NCBI GenBank assembly: GCA_934691725.1
Contig: CAKUTF010000012.1
Span: 1-64,000 of the forward strand
From: an uncultured Fibrobacter sp.
GTDB lineage: Bacteria > Fibrobacterota > Fibrobacteria > Fibrobacterales > Fibrobacteraceae
Reading direction: 5' to 3'
DNA length: 64,000 nt
The notes under the pieces were generated by a model. The model had not been told where the DNA came from. It did no database searches and saw only the letters and a program-made list of their open reading frames with translations. The translations under genes and the position numbers were made by a program. Shown here piece by piece: positions 52,936 to 61,369 of this stretch. The first letter of the stretch is position 1. Every line of letters starts with the position of its first letter.

Positions 52936-54765
52936 TCAGGGAACGGCGAATTTCTGGATTTTGCTGTAGAATTTTCCTTGGAGCTTGAGCAGGTAGATTC
53001 CGCTAGAAAGGTTTAGCGGAACTTCCGTTTCCGAAAAATCCAGCCTTTTTTGGAAAATCCTTTTCCCGCGGATGTCGAAGATTTCGATGCGCTGTGCACC
53101 GGCGATTCGCAGCCGGTTTTTTCCGATTGCAAAGGAGAAATTTTCCCGGGAGGCGCCTTGCGGAATGGCGGCTACGTTTTCGGACAGGACGAATTTTCCG
53201 ATATAGTTGGAACCGGTCTTTTTGTCGAAATAGCTGGAATCGTTGGCGAACCGGATGACGTGGTAATTTTTATCCGTTCTGTAATCGCCGAAATGGGAAA
53301 AGCGGAGAAAGGCTTTCCATTTGCCGAAGGGAATGTTTTTGGGAAGCGTCGCCGAAAGTTTCAGTTCGGATGTTCCGTCGAATTCGGGAGTCTCTTCCAG
53401 GATAGCTCCGAGATTGTGACCGTTCCATGTCGCCGTGGGATTTTCCGCTTTGAGTTTCAGCCGGGGCGGGGAAATTTCCGTCGGGTCGATGTCGAGCGGA
53501 ATTTCCAGAATCGTGCTGTCCTTCTGTTCGCTTTTTAAAACCAGGCTAGCCTTTTTGACCATGAGGTTCTTGCCGAATCCGACGTTTTGAATCTTGATGC
53601 TTGCGAGAAGCGTTCCGCCGTTTCCGACGGAGTCGAGTATTTGCGAAGAACGGACGACAAAGCGGTATCCCAGATGGTCGCGGATATATTCGTAGCCGGT
53701 GGACTTCATTCCGTATTCCGGGTCAAGGCCTTTGAAAAGCGCGGTGTCCATATTGTGGTATTTGTTGAAATTTCCAAAACCGTTTAGGTAGGATGTGTGG
53801 GTGCGGAATCCTTCGTAGGACATGTATTCCGCCGTATTGAGCGGTGGCCGCTTGGTCGTGTCGTTGTAATTGTACACAAAGTCACCGCCGTAAGGAGAGT
53901 CGCCCGATTCAAGCCATTCGAGAAAATGTTCGCGGGAAAGCGGCGCCGTTCCCCAGCCGACGGTTCCGAGGTCGTTGTCGCTACCCAGGTAGCCGTCGTT
54001 GTAGATGCCGATGCGCTTCATGAACGGGCTTCGCGCCTTTGCGGAATCCTGGAAACGCTTGGAATGGATGTCAAAATCGGGAAATGTCGGCCAGCCTTCT
54101 TTCGTCTTGTCTTTTAGTCCCATGTAGGCGGCGACGGAATAGGGGTTGCGCATTCCTACGCGGATTTCCGGACTTGAGTTTTCGAGAAAGACACGGAGAG
54201 CCTGTGCGTGGTCTTCGTTGGAACCGTTTCCCGTCTGTTCGCCGCAAGTGCCGAACATTCCCAGTTCGACAAAATGGATGACGTCTTCGTAGCCCTTGTA
54301 GGCTTCGGCGATCTGCTTCGCGTGCGTGAGAATCGTTTCGAGCGGCGGGTCCTGCTTGCCATAACAGTTCATGTCGTAGGAAACCCGGATTACGCAGGTG
54401 CCGTTTCGGCGGCGGAGAGAATCGAGAACGAGGTGCAGACTTTTGATGGCGTAGCTGTCGAGCGGGGCGGTTTTTCCGAATGTCGTATCCGCAGGGGTCT
54501 TGTTTTTGTCGATGGCGATGATCGCATTGTCGGAAAACGGTCCGATATCGACCAGGAACCGCATAAAGTCCGAGAAGACGATTGCCTGTCTGAGATTGAC
54601 GAGTTTTCCGGGATGCAGACGGAATCCCTTGTGGGAAGCCAATCCGCGACCCGGGTTGTCGAGCTTTTGCCGATGATCGCTATAGTCGAGGTTTTGTTCG
54701 ATGAGCGATACCGCAGAAACGCTTCCAAAGGCGCACAAGGCGAAGAGTAAAAAGATTTTTCCCAT
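52936..54765 (-). CDS. Secreted DUF4874/DUF4832-type protein with sorting domain
   Basis: 609 residues from the ATG at 54765 (signal peptide MGKIFLLFALCAFGSVSA; GGGATGG upstream). The N-terminal half (LDNPGRGLASHKGFRL, RNGTCVIRVSYDMNCYG, VIHFVELGMFGTCGEQTGNG, GIYNDGYLGSDNDLGT) matches the DUF4874 TIM-barrel-like pattern; the next part (LGYRFVV, FGKNLMVKKASLVLKS) the DUF4832 beta pattern. The tail (IEIFDIRGKRIFQKRLDF ... LSSGIYLLKLQGKFYS) is a type IX-style sorting domain. Likely an extracellular glycan-active or binding protein; substrate unknown. Confidence 0.85.
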   Translation of the reverse strand: MGKIFLLFALCAFGSVSAVSLIEQNLDYSDHRQKLDNPGRGLASHKGFRLHPGKLVNLRQAIVFSDFMRFLVDIGPFSDNAIIAIDKNKTPADTTFGKTAPLDSYAIKSLHLVLDSLRRRNGTCVIRVSYDMNCYGKQDPPLETILTHAKQIAEAYKGYEDVIHFVELGMFGTCGEQTGNGSNEDHAQALRVFLENSSPEIRVGMRNPYSVAAYMGLKDKTKEGWPTFPDFDIHSKRFQDSAKARSPFMKRIGIYNDGYLGSDNDLGTVGWGTAPLSREHFLEWLESGDSPYGGDFVYNYNDTTKRPPLNTAEYMSYEGFRTHTSYLNGFGNFNKYHNMDTALFKGLDPEYGMKSTGYEYIRDHLGYRFVVRSSQILDSVGNGGTLLASIKIQNVGFGKNLMVKKASLVLKSEQKDSTILEIPLDIDPTEISPPRLKLKAENPTATWNGHNLGAILEETPEFDGTSELKLSATLPKNIPFGKWKAFLRFSHFGDYRTDKNYHVIRFANDSSYFDKKTGSNYIGKFVLSENVAAIPQGASRENFSFAIGKNRLRIAGAQRIEIFDIRGKRIFQKRLDFSETEVPLNLSSGIYLLKLQGKFYSKIQKFAVP

Positions 54766-54829
54766 AAGACCATCCCATGACAGAAGCCGCATTGGTGAAA
54801 TCTATATAAAAACGCAAAAGGTGAATATT

Positions 54830-54837
54830 TAAATTAT
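54830..54837 (+). promoter_or_regulatory. Candidate -10 element of bioD (leaderless)
   Basis: TAAATTAT, then CAAGC and the ATG. No ribosome site and no strong -35. Confidence 0.45.
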
Positions 54838-54842
54838 CAAGC

Positions 54843-55532
54843 ATGGAAAAGGGTTATTTTGTTACGGCGACAGGCACCGATGTCGGGAAAACCTTCGTCA
54901 CGGGGCTTTTGGTCAAGAAGTGGCGGAATTCGGGAATCGATGCCGGCTATTACAAGGCGGCGCTCAGCGGCGCGGAATTTCGGGATGGCCACTGGGTGGC
55001 GGGCGATGCGGATTATGTGAAGAGAACCGCGGGACTTTCGGAGAGGCAAGACGAACTCGTGAGCTATGTCTATCGGGAAGCGGTGTCTCCGCATCTCGCT
55101 GCGCGGAAGGAAGGAAATCCTGTGGAGCTTTCGACGGTAAAACGGGATTTTGAATCGGCGTTGAAACGTCATCCGTTTGTCTTTGTCGAAGGCAGCGGGG
55201 GAATCGTCTGCCCGATCCGCTATGATGCAAACAAAAACGGCTCGCTTTCGGGGAAAAAGATTTTTCTCGAAGACATCATGCGGCTTTTGAACCTTCCCCT
55301 CTTGATTGTCACCACGGCGGCGCTAGGCTCCATCAACGCGTGCGTCTTGACTGTCGAATACGCGAAAGCGCGAAACCTGAAAATCCGCGGAATCCTCGTA
55401 AACCGCTACGGTGACAGCGGAAACCTGGAAATGGAAGACGACAACATTTCGATGATGCAAAAAATCACCGGCCTTGAAATCCTTGCGAAGATAAAGACCG
55501 GTGACGGTGACTTGGGCGTTTCGCCGTTCTGA
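54843..55532 (+). CDS. bioD: Dethiobiotin synthetase
   Basis: 229 residues. ATP-dependent ring closure in biotin synthesis. P-loop TATGTDVGKTFVTGLL (GTDVGKT, residues 11-17), Lys in YYKAALSG, EGSGGIVCPI, and VTTAALGSINACVLTVEYA. C-terminus normal. It has its own leaderless-type promoter and convergent MauE-like neighbour four bases away. Confidence 0.94.
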   Translation: MEKGYFVTATGTDVGKTFVTGLLVKKWRNSGIDAGYYKAALSGAEFRDGHWVAGDADYVKRTAGLSERQDELVSYVYREAVSPHLAARKEGNPVELSTVKRDFESALKRHPFVFVEGSGGIVCPIRYDANKNGSLSGKKIFLEDIMRLLNLPLLIVTTAALGSINACVLTVEYAKARNLKIRGILVNRYGDSGNLEMEDDNISMMQKITGLEILAKIKTGDGDLGVSPF

Positions 55533-55536
55533 TTCT

Positions 55537-56208
55537 TTAGGCTTTGGAACGCCAGATTCCGATGAGGCTGCGGTTCGGGCGAAGCGTGAGCCAGAATGTC
55601 GGACCGATGAGAATCAGGTCGCGGATAAGTGCCGTCCACGCTTCGGACTTGCTCTGGGCGCCTTCGAGTTCGAAACATCCGCAGGTGATGCCGAGGTCGA
55701 GAGCGAGCGCCCAGGCGAGAGCGATGATGAACGACACGAACATCCAGAAAATGGCGAGGGCGGATTCCTTTGCAAAAGGCGTGACGATTAGCGCGAGGCC
55801 AAACCAGAATTCAAATTGCGGATAAATTAAGCTGAAAAGATTGTTGATGAAGTCGGGCAGAAATTGGTACTGGGCGACGAGAACGGCGAACCCTTTTGGG
55901 TCCTGGATTTTAAAGATGCTCGCCGAGATGAAGAAGGCGCCGATGCCGATGCGAAAGAGAGTCTCAAGCCCCTTGAGCGTAAATTCCCGGTCCTTTCTGT
56001 AGGCGGGAACAACGGCGAGAATGGCGAGGAAAAGCGCGCCGATGCCGACATGGAGATTGTATTTCCAGATTTTCGGGAATTTTTCGATGAGCGATTCGTA
56101 ATCGGTAAAGGTGAGGAACGATTCCGGGAAGGAAACTTCGGCGATGCAGACCGAAACGAAAAACGTTGCAACGAGCAGGAGAACCCCTGAAAAAAGATGA
56201 CGCTTCAT
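55537..56208 (-). CDS. MauE/DoxX-type membrane protein
   Basis: 223 residues with about five to six membrane helices. RIGIGAFFISASIFKIQDPKGFAVLVAQYQFLP and FEFWFGLALIVTPF are the MauE/DoxX pattern; DLGITCGCFE carries a CxC pair before SKSEAWTALIRDLILIGPT, as in MauE proteins linked with disulfide chemistry. Three bases after the small membrane protein gene, therefore one transcript. Redox role is inferred. Confidence 0.85.
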   Translation of the reverse strand: MKRHLFSGVLLLVATFFVSVCIAEVSFPESFLTFTDYESLIEKFPKIWKYNLHVGIGALFLAILAVVPAYRKDREFTLKGLETLFRIGIGAFFISASIFKIQDPKGFAVLVAQYQFLPDFINNLFSLIYPQFEFWFGLALIVTPFAKESALAIFWMFVSFIIALAWALALDLGITCGCFELEGAQSKSEAWTALIRDLILIGPTFWLTLRPNRSLIGIWRSKA

Positions 56209-56211
56209 GGC

Positions 56212-56376
56212 TTACTCCGGTTTGGCGAGCACTTCCTGGGTGCCGAACCATTCGACGGATTTGTCGTCGCTAACGCGCAGATTGTTGACGATGGCTAGCG
56301 CGATGCAGAAAGCCGCGAATAGAAAAAGAAATTTCCAGTGGAAACTTTTGATGTAGGCGAGAAGTTTTTCTTTCAT
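56212..56376 (-). CDS. Small single-pass membrane protein
   Basis: 54 residues (MKEKLLAYIKSFHWKFLFLF at the start). One membrane helix at ~15-29, then a short outside segment ending EWFGTQEVLAKPE. Stop is three bases before the MauE-like ATG. TAAATTCA stands four bases before the ATG, so leaderless type. No family recognised; frame support comes from the tight coupling, the promoter and the clean hydrophobic profile. Confidence 0.65.
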   Translation of the reverse strand: MKEKLLAYIKSFHWKFLFLFAAFCIALAIVNNLRVSDDKSVEWFGTQEVLAKPE

Positions 56377-56380
56377 GGGA

Positions 56381-56388
56381 TGAATTTA
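56381..56388 (-). promoter_or_regulatory. Candidate -10 element (leaderless)
   Basis: TAAATTCA, then TCCC and the ATG of the 54-residue protein. No ribosome site; no firm -35. Confidence 0.4.
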
Positions 56389-56440
56389 CAAATATTTCTC
56401 GATAAAGGCTTCTTTTGGGGAAAAGTTCTGAATCGGAAAG

Positions 56441-56468
56441 AAAAAGCGCCGGAATTTCCGGCGCTTTG
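56441..56468 (-). terminator. Intrinsic terminator of the xylanase gene
   Basis: On the minus strand AAAGCGCCGGAA pairs with TTCCGGCGCTTT and is followed by TTCTTTC. Lies just after the xylanase stop. Confidence 0.85.
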
Positions 56469-56474
56469 TGAATG

Positions 56475-57902
56475 TCAGCGGAGGATTAGTTGTCGAGGTT
56501 TTTCTCCGCGAATCTTTCCCAGATAGTGTCCGCTTGGGATCGATAGGCGAATGGTCTGATCTCCTGTGCGGATAGGAATCTTCGAAACGCGGTTGCCTAG
56601 CATGTCGAAAATTTCGAGAACCGTTGCTTTCGTCGAATGGACCAGAAGTTCCCGGTCGGCGGAAAGCCTGATGGAAAACGCCTTTGACTTGGGGATGTCG
56701 CGGGTTGCGGTCGTTTCGCCGGAACTGCTAGAACTTTTCGCTCCGCAGAGAGGCTTTGGGCTAGCGATAACGCCGACCCAGCCATTGTTTTCGTATGCGT
56801 TGATATCGCCTTCCGCAACATAGACGTAGTATCCTCCGGCTTTCTTTTCGGGCCTTGTATTGTAATTGCAGTCGTCCCATTCCGAGCCGCAAGTATTGGT
56901 TTCTCCGTTGATTGTCACTGTCGAGTTTAGCGCGGGCTGGATGATTTCGAAATCTCCGATATACAGGCATTCGCCGGAAGAGGGGATGTCGTCCGTGTTT
57001 CCGGAAACGTCCGCAAATCCAAGCCCTCCGCAAAATGCGGGGTCGTAATCGTCACAGGTTGGACTAGCGGAAAGTGAAGAACTGCTGGACGCGGCGCTTG
57101 AACTGGAGACTGTTTCCGATTCGCAGGAATTTCCGATGCACAGAATGTTTTTCGTGATTTTGGCGCTTCCCTTGGCTGTTCCCGTGTTTCCTGTATAGGA
57201 TTCTACTTTCATGGCGACTTCATAGAGCTTGTCCATGGGCATACCGGCTTTGGCCCATTCGGAGAAATGCTTTGAAACGGAAATGTGCCCGCTTGTCCTG
57301 TGGCTGCTTGTTTTTGCCGGGTAGCTGAAATATTGCTTGAAGTTCCCGTTTCCGGTGAGCATGGGCTGGCCGATACGATCGCATTCGGTAAAGTTGTATT
57401 CGATGCCGTCGATGGTGGCGGAGCCTTTTTTGCTGCAATTGGTTCCCTGTGTCGCGGAATTGTAGCTCCCTCTGTCCTGGATGATGTAGTATTCGATTTG
57501 GTCGGAAAAGTTTGCGGGCTGCGTTCCCTCGGCGAAATATCCCCAGCCGTAAACGCCTAGCATCTTGACGTTATCGGAAGAATTCCATGTCGCTTCGAAA
57601 TCGATTGAAATGGCGCCAACCGAGGAAACGGTTTCGTTGTTCTTGAATTTCTTGCCGGCTCGGGAAAGAACGTTGACGGTTCCGCTCCATTCCGCTTCGA
57701 ACGTTCCTCCGTTTTCCGGATTCGCGTTTGCCGTGATGTTTAGCGTTGCGCTTCCGACACCGTCCTGGCTCCACAGTTCATAATCGTAATTGTTCACGGT
57801 TCGCATCTGCTGGGATGTGCCGTTGCTGCAGGTAAGGACTTGGGCGTAGGCGGCGATGCTTCCGATGCCTAGGCAGAACAATAGCTTTTGGGGAATGTTC
57901 AT
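56475..57902 (-). CDS. Secreted endo-1,4-beta-xylanase (GH11) with extra C-terminal domain
   Basis: 475 residues. Signal peptide MNIPQKLLFCLGIGSIAAYA. GH11 jelly roll at ~25-255: NYDYELWSQDGVGSATL, MLGVYGWGYF, nucleophile Glu137 in DQIEYYIIQD, acid/base Glu234 in MKVESYTGNTGTAKGSAKIT. A Ser-rich linker (~262-282) leads to a Cys-containing ~110-residue domain (GECLYIGDFEIIQPALNS, TRPEKKAGGYYVYVAEGDINAYENNGW) that I cannot name, then a second Ser stretch and a type IX-style sorting domain (VLEIFDMLGNRVSKIPI...SGHYLGKI). Related in catalytic part to Fibrobacter xylanases. Confidence 0.92.
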   Translation of the reverse strand: MNIPQKLLFCLGIGSIAAYAQVLTCSNGTSQQMRTVNNYDYELWSQDGVGSATLNITANANPENGGTFEAEWSGTVNVLSRAGKKFKNNETVSSVGAISIDFEATWNSSDNVKMLGVYGWGYFAEGTQPANFSDQIEYYIIQDRGSYNSATQGTNCSKKGSATIDGIEYNFTECDRIGQPMLTGNGNFKQYFSYPAKTSSHRTSGHISVSKHFSEWAKAGMPMDKLYEVAMKVESYTGNTGTAKGSAKITKNILCIGNSCESETVSSSSAASSSSSLSASPTCDDYDPAFCGGLGFADVSGNTDDIPSSGECLYIGDFEIIQPALNSTVTINGETNTCGSEWDDCNYNTRPEKKAGGYYVYVAEGDINAYENNGWVGVIASPKPLCGAKSSSSSGETTATRDIPKSKAFSIRLSADRELLVHSTKATVLEIFDMLGNRVSKIPIRTGDQTIRLSIPSGHYLGKIRGEKPRQLILR

Positions 57903-58029
57903 GAAATATCTCCTTCGTTCTTTTTAAAATACGCAAGGAAAGTTTTTTGCGAACAGAGAAAAAATAAAAAGTGTTGTTGTTTGTTGTAATTTTTTTTAGA
58001 GGCTGAGAACCTGTTTTCATATGTGGCGG

Positions 58030-58320
58030 CGCATAGCTCGGCAAATGTCATTATCGGGCTTGACCCGATAATCTCCATACACAAAGGGATTCCCCGGTCA
58101 AGCCGGGGAATGACATTGGACTATGTTCCTTGTACTGTTTCTCACAAAATTAAATGTTCGCTATTCTAAGCTCTGAACCCCTCGTCCCGCTTATCGCTTC
58201 CCAAAAGCTTAGATGTCCGCAGACTCATTGCTAATTGCTAATTCCCTTACCCGTCTGCAGACTAATCCCTACTCCCTGTTCCCTAGTCCCTAAGCTTAGA
58301 CGTCCGCGGTTTCTTATAAA
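58030..58320. repeat. Intergenic repeat mosaic D
   Basis: No gene between 57903 and 58393. Contains hairpin ATTATCGGG/CCCGATAAT (58050-58072) and the opposed hairpin CCCCGG/CCGGGG ending in AATGAC (58089-58115), then the spacers AAAAGCTTAGATGTCCGC and AGCTTAGACGTCCGCGG and words such as CTCATTGCTAATTGCTAATTC and CCCTAGTCCCTAAG. Confidence 0.85.
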
Positions 58321-58393
58321 GGCTTTTTCTGAATGTTCTGTTTGCGCTTTTGTTTTTCAAATTGAATTTTGCTATTTTGTCTTTGAGGTCTCT

Positions 58394-58915
58394 ATGTCGT
58401 TTATCGCATTAGCCAAAAAACGTTACAGTTGCCGTTCGTTTAGCGAAAAAGCGGTCGAAAAGGAAAAACTTGAATCGGTTCTCGAAGCGGGCCGCATCGC
58501 TCCGACTGCGACAAATTCCCAGCCTGTTCGCGTGAGAGTCCTTCAATCGCAGGCTGCGATCGAAAAGATTCGCGGGCTTACCCGGATGGCGTACAATGCG
58601 CCTCTTGTGTTGATGGTTTCCTATGATAAGTCCGCAAGTTACCATGCTTCGAAATATGGCGACGATCACGATTGCGGTCCCGAAGACGCAAGCATTGTTA
58701 CGACGCAGATGATGCTCGAAGCGACCGATCTGGGACTGAATACGCTCTGGGCGCGAGGCTTCAACGCCGAAACGATTGAAAAGGCTTTTGAATTTTCGGA
58801 AAACGAGAAACTGGTCTGCCTTCTCGACGTGGGCTATGCGGACCCGGTTCACGGCGGACCTTCACCGCGGCATTCCGTACGAAAGCCTCTCTCGGAATTT
58901 GCTTCGGAACTTTAA
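58394..58915 (+). CDS. Nitroreductase family protein
   Basis: 173 residues, the small type. SFIALAKKRYSCRSFSEKAVEKEKL is the FMN-binding N-terminal motif (RxSxRxF); IAPTATNSQPVRVRVL, APLVLMVSY, and LGLNTLWARGFN follow the family pattern. Likely an FMN-dependent NAD(P)H oxidoreductase; substrate unknown. ATG at 58394 has GAGG seven bases upstream; the longer open frame to 58235 runs through the repeat mosaic. Confidence 0.88.
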   Translation: MSFIALAKKRYSCRSFSEKAVEKEKLESVLEAGRIAPTATNSQPVRVRVLQSQAAIEKIRGLTRMAYNAPLVLMVSYDKSASYHASKYGDDHDCGPEDASIVTTQMMLEATDLGLNTLWARGFNAETIEKAFEFSENEKLVCLLDVGYADPVHGGPSPRHSVRKPLSEFASEL

Positions 58916-58934
58916 TTGCTTTGCGTAAAGTTTT

Positions 58935-59507
58935 GTGGAAAGCCATCCGCTAGAGCCCTTCTTGCCTGAAGGCGCGAAACTTTTGATGCTCGGCAGTTTT
59001 CCTCCTCCGAAAAATCGCTGGTGCATGGATTTTTACTATCCGAATTTCAACAACGATATGTGGCGGATTTTGGGAAAAGTCTTTTACGGAGAAAGGGATT
59101 ACTTTGTATGCAAACAGGAAAAACGCTTTGACAAGGAAAAAATCGTCGCCTTTTTGTCGCGGACGGGAATCGGAATTTACGATGCGGCGGAAAGCGTGAA
59201 TCGCTTAAAGGGAAACGCTTCGGATGCCTTTCTGGAGGTGGTTTCTCCGGCGGATTTAAAAAAACTGCTCGCGGAAATTCCCGAATGTCGTGCGATTGTA
59301 ACGACCGGAACGCTCGCTACGAAAACGGTCGCCGAAACTTTTCGTGTCGAAGCTCCGTCAGTCGGCGGCAAGGTCCCTTTCTGTCTGGAAGCGAGAAAAA
59401 TTACTTTGTACAGAACGCCGAGTTCCAGCCGGGCCTATCCGCTGGCTTTTGAAAAGAAAGTCGAGGCGTATCGGAAAGTTTTTTCGGATGTGAAAATTCT
59501 TCGGTAA
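58935..59507 (+). CDS. Uracil-DNA glycosylase superfamily protein
   Basis: 190 residues, GTG start. KLLMLGSFPPPKNRWCMDFYYPNFNNDMWRILG is a UDG-like motif 1 region; GIGIYDAAESVNRLKGNASDAFL and IVTTGTLATKTVA correspond to the core strands, and LYRTPSSSRAYP to the distal motif. Resembles the MUG/T(U) mismatch-type glycosylases rather than Ung. Probably DNA base excision repair. Nineteen bases after the nitroreductase stop. Confidence 0.8.
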   Translation: MESHPLEPFLPEGAKLLMLGSFPPPKNRWCMDFYYPNFNNDMWRILGKVFYGERDYFVCKQEKRFDKEKIVAFLSRTGIGIYDAAESVNRLKGNASDAFLEVVSPADLKKLLAEIPECRAIVTTGTLATKTVAETFRVEAPSVGGKVPFCLEARKITLYRTPSSSRAYPLAFEKKVEAYRKVFSDVKILR

Positions 59508-59521
59508 ATTTGTACGAATTT

Positions 59522-61369
59522 TTAGAACTGGAAGTAGATGAATGGCGGTGAATCCGCGCTGGAAAACTGGTAGATGACAAAGCACGCAAAGACGGTAAAG
59601 AGGATGATTGCCCACTGGGGAAGGCTTGCGAAGAGGATTCGGTAGGCGCGCTTGAAATTATCCGGCAACCAGTGAATCGCCATGCCGAGGAGAAAGACCA
59701 AGATGACGGAAAGATGCTGGAATGCCATTTGCGGGACGAGTGAAAAATTCCACGGCGTCCCGATCTGGTGAATCATGTTGCGGGCTGTTTCCCAGGCGAC
59801 TTCGTTGGCTTCGGCAGGGTCTAGGTTAGAACCGGAACGGAAAAAGAGACGCGTAGAAGTGATGAAAATAAATGTGAGGAGAACATTCCAGACGAACTTG
59901 AGCCGAGGTTGAGACTTTTTCGAAAAAAGCCCATAAATCATGCTTGCGTAGATTCCGAGGAAAATGATTCCGCACCAGACGCAGGCGATTCCCCAGATGG
60001 GTTCGTAATGGAATTTGCAGAGCAGGGCAAAGGTTGCGGTGAGGATAAACATCAGAATTGCGCGGACTTCGATTTTTTGCTTGCTCCATTGCGTGTTTAA
60101 AATCATGCCGATTCCGTTCAATCCGCCCCAGATGATGAAGTTCCAGCTGGCACCGTGCCAGAGGCCTCCTATCAGCTGCGTGATCATTGCGTTGGTGTGC
60201 TTGGCGATTGTGCGCCTGGAATCGGGCCTAAAAAATCCCCAAAGCGCTAGCGTGACGAAGAGAATCCCGAGGGTGCAGGCGACAAGGAGGCTTCCCGACA
60301 GGAGAATGGCGATGGCTGAGATGACCAAAGTCCAGAAGAAAGTTCCGAAGCTCGCTCGGCGGTTTCCGCCGAGAGGAATGTAGAGGTAGTCCCTGAGCCA
60401 GCGTGAAAGGGAAATGTGCCAGCGATGCCAAAATTCGGAAGGCTTGTCGGCTTTGTAGGGGGAATTGAAATTTTGCGGCAGGCGAAATCCCATCAGGAGC
60501 GCTACGCCTGTCGCTATATCCGTGTAGCCGGAAAAGTCCGCATAGACTTGAAGCGAGTAGGCAAACAGCGCAAGGAGATTTTCAAATCCGGTAAAGAGAA
60601 GCGGGGTTTCAAAAACGCGATCGACAAACTGGGTCGCTAAAAAATCGCTCATGATGATTTTTTTCGCAAGGCCGTTCAGAATCCAGAAAACGGCAAGGCC
60701 AAAGGAACGGTGGGAAAGAAAGTAAGGGCGGTGCAGTTGGGGAATGAATTTGTCCGCTCGAATAATCGGACCTGCGACAAGCGCCGGGAAAAATGTCAGG
60801 TAAAAGCCGAAATCAAAAAAACTGGAAATCGGTCGAATGGTTCTTTTATAGACATCGACGATGTAGCTGATCGCCTGGAAGGTGAAGAAGGAAATGCCGA
60901 CGGGAAGGACGATTTGATCGACCAGTGAATTTGTGTGTAAAAAGCGGTTGCTCGCAGCGGCGAAAAAATTATAGACTTTTAAATCCACCCCGAAAAGCTG
61001 GTGCAGAACATCGAGGAAAAAGTAGGCATATTTGAAATATCCCAGGGTGAAAAGGTCGATGAAAACAAGTGTCGCCAGAATGGAAATTCTCGGAGGCGTT
61101 CTTTGGAATTTTTCAAGAATTCGTCCTCCGAGAAAATTGGCGGAAACACAAAAAATCAAAAGCAACAGGTAACTGCCGCTTGTCTTATAGTAAAAGAACA
61201 GGCTCGCAAAAAAGAGGAACGCGTTGCGCAGCATGATTTTGCTGTGCAGGCAGGAAAACAGCGCAAAGACTACCGCGAAAAAAGCCCAGAAATAAAACTG
61301 CGTAAAGAGAAGCGGCTTTGACGGATCGAATAAAAATGCACTTTGGAGAAAACTTTCCAGAAAATTCAT
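59522..61369 (-). CDS. MBOAT family O-acyltransferase
   Basis: 615 residues, about twelve or more membrane helices. AlgI-like: PVGISFFTFQAISYIVDVYK, GPIIRADKFIPQ, FSGYTDIATGVALLMGF, SEFWHRWHISLSRWLRDYLYIPLGGNR, and catalytic-His motif GGLWHGASWNFIIWGGLNG. Moves acyl (usually acetyl) groups across the membrane for transfer to extracellular polysaccharide. Last gene of a three-gene unit with two SGNH proteins; its ATG overlaps the preceding stop by four bases. Confidence 0.94.
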   Translation of the reverse strand: MNFLESFLQSAFLFDPSKPLLFTQFYFWAFFAVVFALFSCLHSKIMLRNAFLFFASLFFYYKTSGSYLLLLIFCVSANFLGGRILEKFQRTPPRISILATLVFIDLFTLGYFKYAYFFLDVLHQLFGVDLKVYNFFAAASNRFLHTNSLVDQIVLPVGISFFTFQAISYIVDVYKRTIRPISSFFDFGFYLTFFPALVAGPIIRADKFIPQLHRPYFLSHRSFGLAVFWILNGLAKKIIMSDFLATQFVDRVFETPLLFTGFENLLALFAYSLQVYADFSGYTDIATGVALLMGFRLPQNFNSPYKADKPSEFWHRWHISLSRWLRDYLYIPLGGNRRASFGTFFWTLVISAIAILLSGSLLVACTLGILFVTLALWGFFRPDSRRTIAKHTNAMITQLIGGLWHGASWNFIIWGGLNGIGMILNTQWSKQKIEVRAILMFILTATFALLCKFHYEPIWGIACVWCGIIFLGIYASMIYGLFSKKSQPRLKFVWNVLLTFIFITSTRLFFRSGSNLDPAEANEVAWETARNMIHQIGTPWNFSLVPQMAFQHLSVILVFLLGMAIHWLPDNFKRAYRILFASLPQWAIILFTVFACFVIYQFSSADSPPFIYFQF

